DNA of 64,000 nucleotides from Bursaphelenchus xylophilus (Eukaryota; Nematoda; Chromadorea; Rhabditida; Aphelenchoididae). Made by a program: the position numbers and the translations under genes. Under the pieces are notes generated by a model. The model was given only the letters and a program-made list of their open reading frames with translations. It searched no databases and was not told where the DNA came from. Below, piece after piece: positions 45,126 to 58,001 of the stretch. The number at the start of each line of letters is the position of its first letter. The stretch's first letter is position 1. The stretch covers positions 12,395,501 through 12,459,500 of the forward strand of contig CAJFCV020000005.1 of NCBI GenBank assembly GCA_904066235.2, read 5' to 3'.

Positions 45126-46252
45126 TTTTGATACCGAACACCAATTTGATGAATAAACCAAAAATTTGCGGGCTTTTATACACAAACGTTGAACGTTTGA
45201 ACAGTTTTGTAACCTTTAAAAAGCCACGTAATTTAGTATTGGTTAAGCTGGCGTAGAAAGGAATATCAAAATAACGCACTCCTACGATAAACGATGATCA
45301 GACAGCCCAACAAGACCTATTTGAACAGCGCAGCTAGAAAAAAGTAGGGATCTCGGTAGTGAAAAGTACAAAAAACAAATGTGTGAGCATCCAACATGAC
45401 GGGTGGTTTAGTATGTAGGTCACATACCAGGAAGGTTTTTTTAGCCGGGGTCTTCGTCCTTTGGCGATAATTTCGGTATCTGACTTTCGGCCGTGGAATG
45501 GAATGCTCGATTCGATCGAAGACAAAAAGGGAACGAACTTACTTTAGAACGAAAAGTTGCGATGCCAATGAAAATAAAACGCCATGAGTTTGGTGGAAAA
45601 TTAGTTCATTGCTAGGAGTGTTTATTTAGTTTACGGTCAACCATAGGATGACGTCGGGTTGAACTTTTTTGCTTCGGTCTTTTTGATGCATTTCGTCGCG
45701 AGTTTTTTTAGCTATCAGCAAATTTTCAAGATTATCTTTGGTTATCCTTCCTGCGCGGTGGTTATGTTTGTTTATTGTTTCCTTTGCGTTTCACCACCGC
45801 ACGGCATTCTGTACTTTTGGGACACAACCGGACACAATCTCGGCCTTGAACGGCTAGCGAGCAATGTATTAAAGAAGGAGGTCCACTTTGGAAAAATAGA
45901 AAAAAATCGGGGAGACCGGTTGTGTCCCAAAAGTACAGAATGCCGTGCACCGTATTACAGGGTCTTAAAAAAAATGTGGAGGAAAGTCGGAGGTTCTAAC
46001 TTCCGGCGGAGGCAGCGCAGAGACTTCATTTTTGGAATACGTATTTTTCGTAATCAAAATTTGGAATCATGGGAATTTCTATAATAATTTTCAGGTCGAA
46101 AAGGACGAGAGAAAAAAAAAATTTTTGATGGACCGCTCGTTTTTCCTGAGATATGAAGTCTTTGAAGGCTTGAATTAGTTAGCAGAAATGGCGAGAAATT
46201 GACTACAATTTGTGTATCAAGCTTTATGGAGTCTTTAATACAATTTGCAAAA

Positions 46253-47616
46253 TTATTGTTCTTCAGGTAGATCGTCCTCTGACTTGGGCTTCTTGCTGCT
46301 TGATTTTGCAGAGCTTTCGGCCTGCGTCGGCTTCGAAGTTGCGGCATTCTTATCGGCTGGAGTTTTGGCCTTTTTCCCGGCTTCAGTTGCTGCCTTCTCG
46401 GCTGCCAGACGTTCTGCCTCTTTTCTTTTAATGTAGCCCAAAAGCAACACCGCTGGACGCATGCCTTGGCGCGCATCGGGAGGGAGGTTTGCTGAAAAAA
46501 GAATATTGTGGCGAGTGATCAAATTATATTTATAATATAGCTACTGGGGACTTGGCTAACTGCTTTATCATTATGATTGGCCAAGCAGCCAATTTGATCG
46601 GCCAAATTCAAAATTTAACCGGGAAACCGACGCTTGTATTTCGAACATTAACGTTTAGGCTACACCGATCAAGTTTGTAAGATATTTTCAAAGAGACTGG
46701 TCAAATCTGCATCCAACTCGAAACTAATAACATTCAAGTTCACCTACCGTATTGTTCTTCGGCCCTTTTGAGAAATTCAGCGTGATTGGCCGGTGGTTTT
46801 TCTTTCTTCATAACCTCCTGCTCTTGTTCTGAAGTAAGGTGCTGCTGCGTTTCTTTTAGAGCCTCAGCGGCGTCGATGCTGCCAAAAGCTGAAGGTGAAA
46901 TCGAAATGGGTTTAGGCTCCTCAAGATGGGTCGCGAGGTCTTTATCGTCGGGTTTGCGGTCGGGTTTAACATTTGAAACGTCGGCTTTGCTTTTGGCCTC
47001 AGCTTTCTCTTCCTTCTTCGGGTCAGGCTTTGGAGTTGACTTCGGATCTGGCTTCGGAGTTGGCTTCGTACCTGACTTCGGAGTTGGCTTCTTCGGAGTT
47101 GAAAGTGGAGCCTTGGCTGGTGGATCTTTTTGTAGTGTCTTGTTCGTCTCATCTTTCTTGGGATTTTTTCGCTGGAAACAGAGACGCTAAGAATCGTAAG
47201 AGTAAAAAAATACGGCGCTACGTTTTTTCGAGTCAGCGACGGGCTTTAGTACTATTTATTCAGATAAAAGTTGCAGATGCTCGTTTTTTGCCACCAATTT
47301 TTGTTTTTTGAATGTTACAATGACTCAGGGCAAAGAAAGCTACCATTAGTAACAGCTAAAAATAGAAAAAAATGAACGCTCTGCAAGCCTTCGCCAAGTC
47401 TCCGCCGACCATCCTTCACCCACTCACCTTACGGTACCAGAACACCACAGCGATTGCACCGTACGCGGCGAGCACGATACCCGTGAGAGACCACACGGTT
47501 ATCAACACATTTTGAGCCCAAGCTGGCGTGGGGTGAAGCTGTTCCACGGTGGAAATGAATTCGGAGGCTTCTGTGGTTTCAGGAGCTTGTGTGGTTGTTA
47601 TTCCCATGATTACCAT
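46253..47616 (-). CDS. Single-pass membrane protein with lysine-rich tail, family member C
   Basis: Exons in transcript order are 47616-47428, 47171-46748 and 46491-46253, giving 283 residues, exactly the length of member B. The protein differs from B only at scattered positions (for example QLHPTPAW for QLYPTPAW and LLLGYIK for LLLSYIK). The donor of intron 1 (AAG|GTGAGTG) is the uninterrupted form of the site hit by the hAT element in B. A partial R1 repeat lies in the same intron. The topology and tail are as described for B; the function is unknown. Confidence 0.8.
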
Positions 47617-47883
47617 CGCAGCAAATTCGGTCTCCGTGGGCCTTCTAAGGACCGAAGCCGAGGATGGAGAAATTCAAAATGGCATTTTTTGTTATTTTTG
47701 TTTCTACAGTTTTGAAGAAGAATTTGAATAAAAAATCATTTGAAAACTTTGATGGTCCAATTTTCAAAAGTTGGGAAAAATGTGACGCTTTTTTTGCGAA
47801 TTTCGGCGTCAAATGTTTTCTTCCATTTCCACAGTATATAGGGTAATGTACCTTGTTATAAAGCCAAGGCAGCCTAACTACGG

Positions 47884-49086
47884 ATGAAGTTATGTGTGTT
47901 ACAGTTGGTAGGATGTTATCTGCCAGGCTCGAAAGCTTGACAAAAGTTTTACAGACATGTAATGGACGTATCTTTACACATTGGCGAAGGCTCTGTGGAG
48001 GCTTCTACGATCAGAGGCCGTTTTGGGGGCTTAGCTTTTGCGCATGTTTTCAAAATTATGATTTTGAAGACTTGTTCGTTTTTCCGAGTTACTGGGTGAA
48101 ATTTTCTTTGTTTTACCTCAGATGGTCATCAAATAATTTCAAAAATTTTCTAAGTTTTAGTGGTTCGGCTAAAAATCATTTTTCAAAACTTAAAAGGGCA
48201 TGAAAAGGACAATCCAAGACATATTTTTTGAAATTCAAACGGCTAACAATGGCGGGTCTCAGCTCCAGAGAAATCTAAATTTTTGGAAAATCGCCGGAGT
48301 CTCCGCGGTGAAATCCGAAGAAGAAGAAAGGATTCGAGTATCCCTGTATAATTACGTAACTTATAGGTGTATTTTATGCGTAACCTCGTGCAATGGACAT
48401 TGTGTATTAATAATAATAGTGTTAATCGGTTGTGTTCTCATGGCAACAACAAGAGGCAAATGAGAAAAAAAACACTGAAATACTAATCTTCCTCAACAAC
48501 AGAGCACTGGGAGGTGTTAATATCCGAACATCAATTTCTTTATCGGTTTCAATTTCGATCATCGCTGGGATTGTAACAATTTCTTTGATTTTGGAGGTTT
48601 TGTGTGACTTCTAACACGAAAACTTTCGAAGTACATATTCAAAACCAAATCTCGAAAGTTCTTTAATCGCTAACTGAATCCAAACTGCCGATAGAAAAAT
48701 CTAAATCCTCCAACTTAATCCGACTTTTCGCCGTGTTCAGCTCGTGTTGACAAAACTCTCATTGCTTTTATGTTTTTTCCAGGATTCAAAGCCGGCTTAA
48801 TTCGGCCAAACAATTTCCAAAAAAAGACCATTACGCAATTACACGCGAGAAAATGCTGAAGGGAAACATGCCTCAAAAGAAGGCCCCTTATATCGCTGCA
48901 CCTGTCCACTCGGTCCTCATCGTTGATAAAGCCGAGGAGAGGGAGGAGGATTCACTTGATTCCGAAAGCATGTAAGTTTTTATAAAGTAGCACACACGTT
49001 GGGCCTTGGCTATATTGCAATTCTTAATAAAACTCGCTAATTGTAAGTACATATAATTCCAAGTTTTTGCCAGGTTTCAGCAAACT
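47884..49086 (+). pseudogene. Broken copy of the Ser/Gly-rich gene
   Basis: The leader exon survives (ATG at 47884, MKLCVLQLV), but the donor GTGTGA is changed to GATGTT. The acceptor region and the first bases of exon 2 reappear at 49029-49086, then the sequence diverges into CTCTGAGCG. No product can be expected. Confidence 0.6.
48115..48345. mobile_element. Solo arm of the 920 bp element family
   Basis: It matches the right arm of the element at 39621-40540 (GGCGGGTCTCAGCTCCAG, GGAGTCTCCGCGG) with about 20 percent divergence and ends ATCCCTG|TA. No left arm is present. Confidence 0.55.
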
Positions 49087-52000
49087 CTGAGCGTAGCATG
49101 TGCAGCGCCTTCCCTGTCAAAGAGGGAACCTAGTTTCCCATAAACCATTTTATTCGAAAATTAATTCGTTCTCTTTATAAACGCAAATAGTTATATTATA
49201 TGTATACATGCATACAAAGACACTGCATGCTTTTCGTTTGTTTTCAACGGAATAGAAATACCAATAATACCTGAATATTTCAATAAAATTATTTATAGTT
49301 TTTCAATTTTTACGGCTTTGACATTTTTGAAAATTCGGAAATTTCGGTCTTTAGGAAGTCTTACAAGGAGCTGACGCTTTGCCATTTCGAATGTTTACGT
49401 AAGTAAGTAGAAGATTTTGCACTCGTAATCCTCCAATGAAGTTTAAGGCAAATGAAACGTAGAGCATGGATTTACTTTTATTACATGCCCAATGCTTTTT
49501 AGAGCAATATACATGACGGCGCAACAGGACACACGGAATTTCCGAAACGCATTTTTAACCGAAATTGGCAACGAAATAGACAAAAATATTACTCTGAGGG
49601 AACTGGTGGACGTTATTGTTTGTGCTGGGAAAAACACAACAGTGGAAGAGTTGAGCAACGCATATCCTTATAGTGAAGATGCAGGTGAGGTTTTTCAGAA
49701 AGATACTTGAGTTTTTTGTTCTTTTCTTTGCAAAAACCGCCGAATATAGTATCTCGGCTGCGCTTGTACATTGAAAGTTAAGGCTTCCAGGGACTAGGAC
49801 ATGGCTTACAAGGGAAGTTCTCCAAGTGCGACGCTCGGATTTTGGGGAAACTTGGCGCAGATTTCGATTGGTTTTCTTCTAACTTTAGATATATCCGAGC
49901 TCCAAACTTGCGCTTTGCAGAAGGGTGTTCTACTCTCTGTCTGCTCTCTGCGCTTCGCGTGACCTCGCGGCCGCAAGAATTGTTCAATATCTCGGCTGCG
50001 CCTGCAAAGCGCGAGCTAAGAATTTCGGAATATGAGCGTCGCACTTGGCCTCCCTTTCTTAGGTCGGATTGATATCATAAAGTAAAAAAATCTGGACTTT
50101 GAGCAAATGCAACAATTCATCCTTTTTTCAGCCGAAATATCCTATGACGAAGGCCTGTACATTTTTCAAAAGCTTCCAGCCATCGAAATGGACAATGCAA
50201 ACCTGATGGAAAAACTGGGAAACGGTGATATTGATTACGAAAGGATTATTGAGGAGATTAAAGACTCAAGCATTGAAGACCTTGATGACGTCATCGACTT
50301 TCTTCAAAAATGGAAGAAGCGGAAGTTCGATGCAAATGAAGTGAGATAAACTAAATTTTACCTTCGCAATTAGCTCATTTTTCAGATTGAGACCGAGATT
50401 ATGTCGACTCGCCATCAGCTGTTGCAACTGAACGAATCGTTGGTTCGGAAACAAAAACTGGATGATAATGCATTGCTAGCGCTGAATTCGAGTACTGAGA
50501 GCTTGTCTTCAGTGTTTTCGAATACAAGGAATAGCCAAGTTCCGCTCGGTGATCAAGCTCCTCCAGCGATTAGCAGCGCCAGGATGGGAACCAGCGCTGA
50601 AAGGGCAAGTTATTCATTTTTTAGACGTTACTCCTATTTCAGGCGATATTAAAGTCGTTTGTAATACAAAAATCTCATGATCTCACCATCTCTATTGGCT
50701 ACACTTTTGTTCTAACAAGAGCTCAACAGATCTGCGTCGGGTTTAAGATTAACGAAAAAAGTAGGTTGGGGGTTTGAATTTACAGATGATAAATCAGACG
50801 CTTTGATATTGCTGAAACCTGGCTGAGAATTTGCCAGCTTTTTGAGGGATATTTGGCAGCCTTGGCTTGTAATTTTTAAACAACCGCAGGGGCTGTTGTT
50901 TCGGGAATTAGCCAAAAATTTTACTTCGTTCTGTTGCATAACTGGATTTCAGTCGACCAAGATCTGAACCGTTTCCAAAACCATCTTATTGGGTATGTCA
51001 CTTCCGACAGTTCAAGTGTAATTGTTGCTCTAACCAAAAGAAAAGATGATCTGGTGAGTTGCTGACATCGAAAAAAGACAGTTTTCAGTACCGCCGAAGC
51101 GAGTGGATGCTTTTCCCACCGGGCTCCTACACCTTCTGCATACGATTCTTGAGGCCGCTAAAGGTGGTCGAACCTAACAAGGACGCGGATATCCTGACAC
51201 ACGATGGGAAGTTGACAAAAGAATACAAGTATGCTCCATTCGATTTTTATTGATTAAATAGGGGTTAAAAGCGCCAAAAAAGGTTAAATAATCCTTCAGG
51301 GTAATGCTGATGAACACTTTCGATATATTTGACTTGGACGATGACGGACTGTTAACCCGGGAAGAAATGGAGACCTACAAAATGCTCAGTGGAGGAGACA
51401 GAATCTCACCAGATGTGTGTTGAAGCTTTTTGAGCCACCAATTACGCTGTGATGACAATTAATCAATGTAATTTTAGGATTGGGCCGCGCTAGAGAAAAC
51501 TTGTCAAATGCGAGAGAGAATGCTGACAATGAAAGGATTTCTGGACATGCATCAACACGAGATCAGAGCAATGTCAGAGCGACAACGGCTCGATCTGTGG
51601 GGAAAACTAAAAGAGCTCGGATACAATCGAAAATTCTATCTTAGCACGGTAAATTCATTTACAAGGATTATGTGACACTCTACACCTTCTTAATTTTTAT
51701 AAATGTCTGCACTCGGCCTTTGAATAGGGTTCTCAAATTTCCTTTGAAAAAACGGTTTTTGGTGCACAGCCGACCTAGAATAGAACGTCTTCTTCACAGC
51801 CAAAATCTCACAAAAAGCTATCAATTTTTTTCAGGGCTGTCCAGTCTGGATCGAGCTTCAAACTGGGGATGGCTTGATACACATGGACAACTTTGAAATT
51901 GCATATTTTACTCCAGAGTCAGATTGGCAACTACTCGAGTTTTATTGGGAGAATGGGACAAATTTGCCGTATTTGAAAGAATTGGCAAGTGTGAGGCTGT

Positions 52001-52339
52001 ATAAGACTGACTATTTCGCGGTCATCGTTGCTGGAAGGATGGTGAGTACATGTGCAAAGTCTCATGGTGAAAAAATGCTTCAGCCAGAAAAAATACGTTA
52101 CAAATTCGACCTGTCGGCTTCGAATAACGTGAATATACAGGGCGATGACTTGATTCTCGATGTCGAAGTGGAACCCGACGAGATAAAGGTACGGTTGGAG
52201 AAATGACAGCTTTTAAGACTATTTTTAGATCCTTACGGTGGCGATTGCCCAAGGAGAAAGTTGGTTTTTATGTGTGAAGAAACTTCTAGTCGAGCCGAAT
52301 CTAACTTATCCGGCGGTGATGCCGGGTCCGTCGTCTTAG
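48783..52339 (+). CDS. EF-hand protein with beta-rich C-terminal domains, 5' end not found
   Basis: Exons are 48783-48971, 49355-49402, 49503-49684, 50132-50340, 50386-50604, 50643-50760, 50953-51053, 51089-51228, 51300-51414, 51478-51648, 51835-52188 and 52229-52339; all phases match. The first exon enters in phase 2, so at least one exon is missing upstream. An acidic helical N-terminal half (NEIDKNITLRELVDVIVCAG, DLDDVIDFLQKWKK) precedes a domain containing SEWMLFPPGSYTFCIRFLRP, reminiscent of the beta-sandwich of calpain-like proteins. One canonical EF-hand follows (DLDDDGLLTREE), then a helical stretch and a beta-rich end. There is no protease triad. The architecture recalls EFCAB7-like proteins, but I am not certain. 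One intron is GC-AG and only 38 bases; 52042-52083 may be a further 42-base intron. Confidence 0.75.
49822..50048. mobile_element. Small inverted-repeat element in an EF-hand gene intron
   Basis: CCAAGTGCGACGCTCGGA at 49822 is mirrored by GAGCGTCGCACTTGG ending at 50048. The inner part contains GCAAAGCGCGAGCT, also found near 1280 and 13576. Confidence 0.45.
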
Positions 52340-52890
52340 TCGACATGAAGGTTGTTTGAAATCGCCCCGCATCTCAAACGCTTTCAAAATGTTTCTTACA
52401 TAGTTTATCGAGCAAAATGCAGATCTCTGCATGATTAAACGTTATTTCACTAAATGCCTAATTTATGACTGTATACGTGCATAAACGCAAAAAAACAAAC
52501 TTTATGCGTAAACAGCGCTCCTCCGCCTTTGCTGATCGTATAAATTTAAGCAATGTGGAGGAAGTGCTTTTCAGCTGTTACTGGATATTGGAGGAAAATG
52601 TCGTCGGTACCGCCGGTATTACAAGTTTCAGGACGCGGCGCACAAACATCAAAGGACAGAATGTTTGGTCTTGACGTCAGTTCCGATGAAATCACAAGGC
52701 ATAATTGGTTAAACATTTTTTTAAATTCATGTTGATGCGTAGGCTTTGCAACTGGAGCGGACTTTTAGCCTTCCTTGTAAAGCAGGAACAGGAACAGCTT
52801 CCTCCAGTTTTTTTTAATCAAATCGAAAGACACCGTATTTGGCAAGTTTCAGTTTAAAAATCGTGCTGGTCTTTTGAAAGTGCAATTATT

Positions 52891-53122
52891 AGGTTGGGTA
52901 AAAAGTTATGATCATAATTTTCTGATAGTTTTCGGAGCACTTCCAAGATTTTAGCAATAGAAAATCTCGGCTATGCCATAAGGCTTAGCAATATACCCGA
53001 GATGAAGCTTCGATAAGCCCTCTATTAATCTACAGGTATGTCGAAATGAAAAAGGTTCTGAGCCAGATAATAATCGACTTCAAACTTTTGCAAGGAAATG
53101 GTCATAACTTTGTATCCAACCT
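52891..53122. mobile_element. Mariner-like MITE of about 230 bp
   Basis: The left end AGGTTGGGTAAAAAGTTATGA and the right end, in reverse complement AGGTTGGATACAAAGTTATGA, are inverted repeats typical of mariner termini, with TTA/TAA at the flanks. Confidence 0.6.
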
Positions 53123-54354
53123 TATAACCTCCAAAGGAGATATGATATAAAAACTATCATATCTCCTTGCAGATTCTCGTATTCATTTGCACCAGTTTTT
53201 GCCATCACCGGAATCTCGAAAATTTTTAAGCGGAAGCGCAAAAATTACTTTAGCCGCACAAGTTTCAATTAAAAAATACCGCACAGTAACAACTTAGAAT
53301 ACTTGATGAAAATGTCAGCAAAAATAGCCCATGTGTAATCCAAAATAGTCTTTATTTGAAATTCAAGTAAACAATTTTTATAATTTCCAACCTTTTATTA
53401 TTTTCGGCCAAATCGCATATTTAATAAATGCATTACAACAAGTTTTGAGTTAAAATAAAGCCGAAAAGCCCTTTTTTACATCTCCAAATTTATCGCATTG
53501 ACTTTTGCTTCTTGAGCTTTCAAGCGCATGTTCTTCGATTCATTTACTGTGTTTTATAAACACGCATTCATTACAGAATATTTACTCATGAAAATGTTAT
53601 GCTAAAGTAGGCCCTATGATGTCAGTGCATTCAAAGTTAGGCATTCGGAACGGAGAGGAAAAATGGAATTTAATGAACTTTAAATTGGATATTATTGCAG
53701 GTTATACTTGGAGGGCTCTCGTTTTTTGCAAAGGGCTTGCAGGTCTTGCAATTGCTTACAGTTAAAAACTAGAGTGCTTCTGCAACACGTTCGGTCTATT
53801 CGGTAAAATTGCAAACTAATTGTTAAAACAATATCATTATACTAGGAATGTGGAATTCCACCATGATTTTCTGGCGTTATTGTTAATATATAGTGGACGG
53901 ATTTTTTGGACATTCCGTAGCTCAAGCCGCAAAAATACGATTCAAAAATAGTTTAATGTGAATCTATGTAATCAAGAATTTGAGACGCTATAAAACCTTG
54001 AGAATTATGCTGTTCCTACTTCTTAAAAATCACCAAAAAAATTTATTATTAATTACAATTTTTCCTTATTGTAAACATACTCCTCCTACGCTGACAATGT
54101 TTTTTGTAACTTTTGCCCTGTTACATAAATAATCAATTTTAATATGTTTACTCACAGGTTAATGAATATTAGGCTACATACCTTTCAATGATGTCTTATG
54201 CCGGCGACGGAAATTTTGTTACGGCAGATTTTAATGGGTCAAGTGTAAATATATATCCTGGAGTCTTGCCATAAATTTATATTTTTTTGGAAGTTTGTCA
54301 GCAATTTCTTGTGGGGAGAGGGATCGACGATACTTTGGGGTATATACCTCAATT

Positions 54355-54680
54355 TGCCATTGTATGCATGGGGAAGACTTGGAGAAGACTTAGTTTTAAC
54401 TCTATTAAAATAGGAGTAATTAGATTGATCGGGTCCTGATCTTCTCCATACAGTAACACAGGATTTGGAAAACTAGGATAAGCTAGAGAAAATCATCATA
54501 TCCTAAGTCTCCGCTAAGTCTCCGCCGAGCCCTTGCCGAACGTCCACCGACCATTCAACGGCTTTCACGGGCCTCGTAGGTATCGCCTACCATGTTTCTT
54601 GGCTCTGCGCCTGTCCTAGGCCTCGTACTAATCGATTTTGTGCTAACCCGAACTGTCTTCGACCCGAAATGTCGGGATTT
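54355..54680 (+). repeat. Dispersed repeat family R1, copy 3
   Basis: It shares CTAAGTCTCCGCCGAGCC, GACCATTCAACGGCTTTC, ATCGATTTTGTGCTAACCCG and GACCCGAAATGTCGGGA with the copies at 27540 and 35200. Confidence 0.6.
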
Positions 54681-57672
54681 TTTCCTGTTGAATATCTCAA
54701 ACCCACTTGCAAGTCAAACGTTACAATTTTTGGAAATCGAAGAAGAGCCTAGACAACTTAATAAAAAAAAATCAGACCGCCGAAACCCCAGTTTTTCGCC
54801 TGCATATTCCTCTTTAACCACTCGAATTTTCGTTATATATAGTTCTTAATCTACGCCGCCGTATACCTATATGATGTTATTACCCGTTTTTCAGACCATC
54901 CGCCTCCAATCGGCCGTGAAATGCGGCCACTTTTTTACTCTGTTACATATCTATCCACCGTTGACCTTTATATGAATTTGAAACGAAAAATACTGACCTT
55001 TGTGACGAATAATAAATGGCGGTATACGAATTGCACTGTGCTATTTCGCTCGATTTGGAAATGTTTATCGTTCATGAAAAGCATGAAAAGTAGTGGGTCA
55101 CTCGAAAAAATTACCGAAAGGGTCCACAAATTGTAAAGATTTGAATTTCCAATTGCGAAAAGTTGTAGCTTTGTTTAAGGAAGTAGTACAAAAAGTAGGT
55201 TTGTTGTCTTTACAGTATAAGAATTGGCCACTCGGATTGTCAGGGAACTTGAAACCTCCGTGGGTAATAATAAAAAAATAATTTTTAAACTTTTAACATT
55301 TTATTAACACCTGCGCGGATTACAGATTTTTGAAGGTCAAAAAGTGTTGTAGTTATCACTTGAAATGTGAAAAAGCACGCAAAATTTGTTTTGAAACGAT
55401 TTAGTGGGCTCAAAAATTTATTCTTTGGTCAAAAGAACATAACGGTTGAAGTACTGTTTTCTTTATCCCACAACTTGGAAACAAGCCTTCTAGGAAAACG
55501 ATATACGTAAATAGTATACATATGCATAATACATTTTGCGCGTCAAACCGAGATATGCTAAAAAATTGGTGAATGGATCGGCAAAAAAAGGCGCGAAAAA
55601 ACCTTTCCGTCGGGGAAGAAATGGGGAATTTTTGGGGCGAGAGAGTTCGTTTACCTCTCTTTTCTCTGTCTTCTCTGTGAAATCAAGGCGAAATGTAAAA
55701 ACCTTTGACGTTTTTTTCGCAAAAACAAATCTTTTTGTAGATGCATGAACTGCTCTTGCCCACAAGCTTTGTCTTTTTTTGAACTTTTTTTACTTTACTC
55801 TATAAATTTCACCTCATAACTCAAAATTCCCGCTGATCTTCTGTTCTTAACCCAATTTTGCCCCCGTTGCACGGGTGACGAAACCGTAAAGATCGACGTC
55901 TCAAATGTCATGAATTTTTGCATCTGTTATGCATTCATGCACTTTGGGGTCATTAAAATTGCGGACTTACGTTCTAATTTTACCCTGGGTTGTCCACGAA
56001 TATAGTTTAGGTACTTTGGAAGTTTTTTTTGCTAACTTTGGCCTCTGTTAAAATTACGGTTGGGAAGTTATTTCTTTTTAACCCACATATGTCATTAATC
56101 ATTCATAAGCAGTTTAATTACAGTGCAGTTGATAAAAAATGCTTTTCTTTACTTACCATCTCTCCATCCCATGTTTTGCTCTCCTACTCTTGTTGGCCTC
56201 CTTTTTGTTTCTACCGTTCCTACCGTAACCCTAAAGAGTAGGCGAGACAAATGCCAAGATTTCTGTTTTATACATCACCGTCCTTTCCTGCTGGAATACG
56301 AGATTCCCGCAGTTTACGTTTAATTTTAGCCCGCAACGTACGCTGATTAGGCAGTCTGTTGTACTGGCCGCAGACTCGGTGATTTTTCGTCAAAAAATCC
56401 ACCGGTTGTTTGTGTGAAAAAGTTGGAGAATTTTTCACCTGATATCACAAAATTTATTGGCAATATACTGCGTGGTGAAAACAACGTGGTATTAATGCAG
56501 CGCGAAAAAGGTTGGGTGGCATTACAACGGAGGAAAATAAAGAAACAAATTGGAAAGTGCATAGCAAAAATGTTGCAGAAACTAAAATTTTTGAAACACG
56601 CTTAACTTTCCAGGTTTTAATTTCCGATTTGTAAAAAATGCCATCATAATTTGAATAATTCATTTTTTGCAATTTTTCAGGAAAGGAATATTATACATGT
56701 TCAAAAACCACCTCCACTCCTGGCGTTTAGTCTGGCAGGTTTTTTCGAAGGTTGCAATACTGTGAAAGCATTGTAAAATGCATATTTGAGTGGTGTGGAC
56801 GTGGGATTTTGCTGAACAGTGATGTATGTGATCTAAGAATACAAGCATACTAACGGGAAAGTCTGCATAAAGAGCAGGTTCGAAGATCAACAGGAAATGT
56901 CAGCCAAAAAGGGTATCGGCAAGAAGAGGGCAGCGTACAAGTAGTAGACTTAGCGGCGAAGTCAAGCTTTCTTCAAACTCAACTAATTTCACAACTTGCG
57001 AATGATTCAAGACGTGCGTGGGTTATGAAGTAATGGTTTCTAGATTAAAATACATATATCATCAATTCCATTTGTGTGGACGTCAATTTGGGAGTATGCC
57101 AGCATTATTTTGTATCTTGAATCCAGAGTGAGCCTCGGCTTTATGTAGACTTTACCTGTAATGTATTCGCGGATAGCTCGCTTTTAGCGCCGTTCTCGGA
57201 AGTACGAGCAGACTGGATATTGACCCTCTTTCTGCTTGGATTATCATCAATTCGGGTTTTCGTGCTTTATTTGATATATCGTGCCCGGGTCAGCTCAGAA
57301 AAAAGCCGGCTCTGCCTGATACTTGTAATACAATTATCAGGTTCTAGGTTCACTGACTGTTTAAAAGCAATCGCTTTATTTGGTATCTATGATAAATTCC
57401 GGTAAAAGTTTCTAACCTCGCAGCGATTTGGTCAAACTGATCTAATTTCCTATGATTGGCAACTAAAACAAGTTTCTATTCGACGGCAAGTTCAGAGTTT
57501 GCTCAAATTTGCTTAGATTTTGATGAAACATGGTACCACCGAGACTCCGAGTTTACGCTTTGCGGGACGACCGAGATTTTTATGTCGAAAGTTGGCTAAA
57601 ATTATACTCTTTGTGACGGTTCCCCGCCTTCCGCGTACATGCTGTATATACAGCATTCTTTGCTTGTTGCAG

Positions 57673-58001
57673 CCGGTAATGAAGATTTTCTACAGGACGT
57701 CTTTCAGTCATGTTTAGCAAGAGGCCGTTTACCATTTTTAGCAACACATAAAAACGAATATTGCTTCGATTTACATACTAAATCTTCTGACAACCCCAAA
57801 ACACAAGGCCCATCTTCAAATATTCAAAACTCTTTCCGCAAAATTGGTGTCATCCTTCCGGCCGAACTCCCATCCAAATCAGCTCATGAACTGGACGGGC
57901 CGGCTCATTTCCACGTCATTTCCCGTGACATTGACGCACCTCTTCCACAGCGCTGTAATTTGACCACATCTATTATTCAGGCACCTCTGCCTGCAAAGTG
58001 A
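57673..58001 (+). CDS. Candidate exon of unknown protein
   Basis: After TTGTTGCAG the frame is open for 109 codons with mixed composition (NEDFLQDVFQSCLARGRLPF, AHELDGPAHFHVISRDID). No upstream exon, domain or AATAAA supports it. Confidence 0.2.

Larger units (their letters stand above)
39571..46047. repeat. Tandem duplication unit 2 (complete, with two insertions)
   Basis: It holds membrane-protein gene B, the intact Ser/Gly-rich gene and pectate lyase 2. A 920 bp inverted-repeat element (39621-40540) and a 790 bp hAT-type MITE (41905-42694) are present here and absent at the matching places of unit 3 (and, for the first, of unit 1). Without them the unit is about 4.8 kb. The stretch 45126-46047 has no gene; it matches 38644-39570 of unit 1 and carries the second copy of the 33 bp hairpin. 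Confidence 0.8.
46048..49086. repeat. Tandem duplication unit 3 (truncated)
   Basis: It contains membrane-protein gene C and the matching upstream region as far as about 48105. Sequence equivalent to 43402-43457 of unit 2 resumes at 49029-49086 after about 920 unrelated bases. No pectate lyase is left. The end lies within an intron of the following EF-hand gene. Confidence 0.7.

Noticed and set aside
53134..53168. A microRNA precursor (14 bp perfect stem, 7-base loop)
   Set aside because: The stem is too short for a miRNA hairpin and lies next to a MITE end.
55490..55765. Overlapping frames on both strands
   Set aside because: No splice sites, domain or codon signal on either strand.
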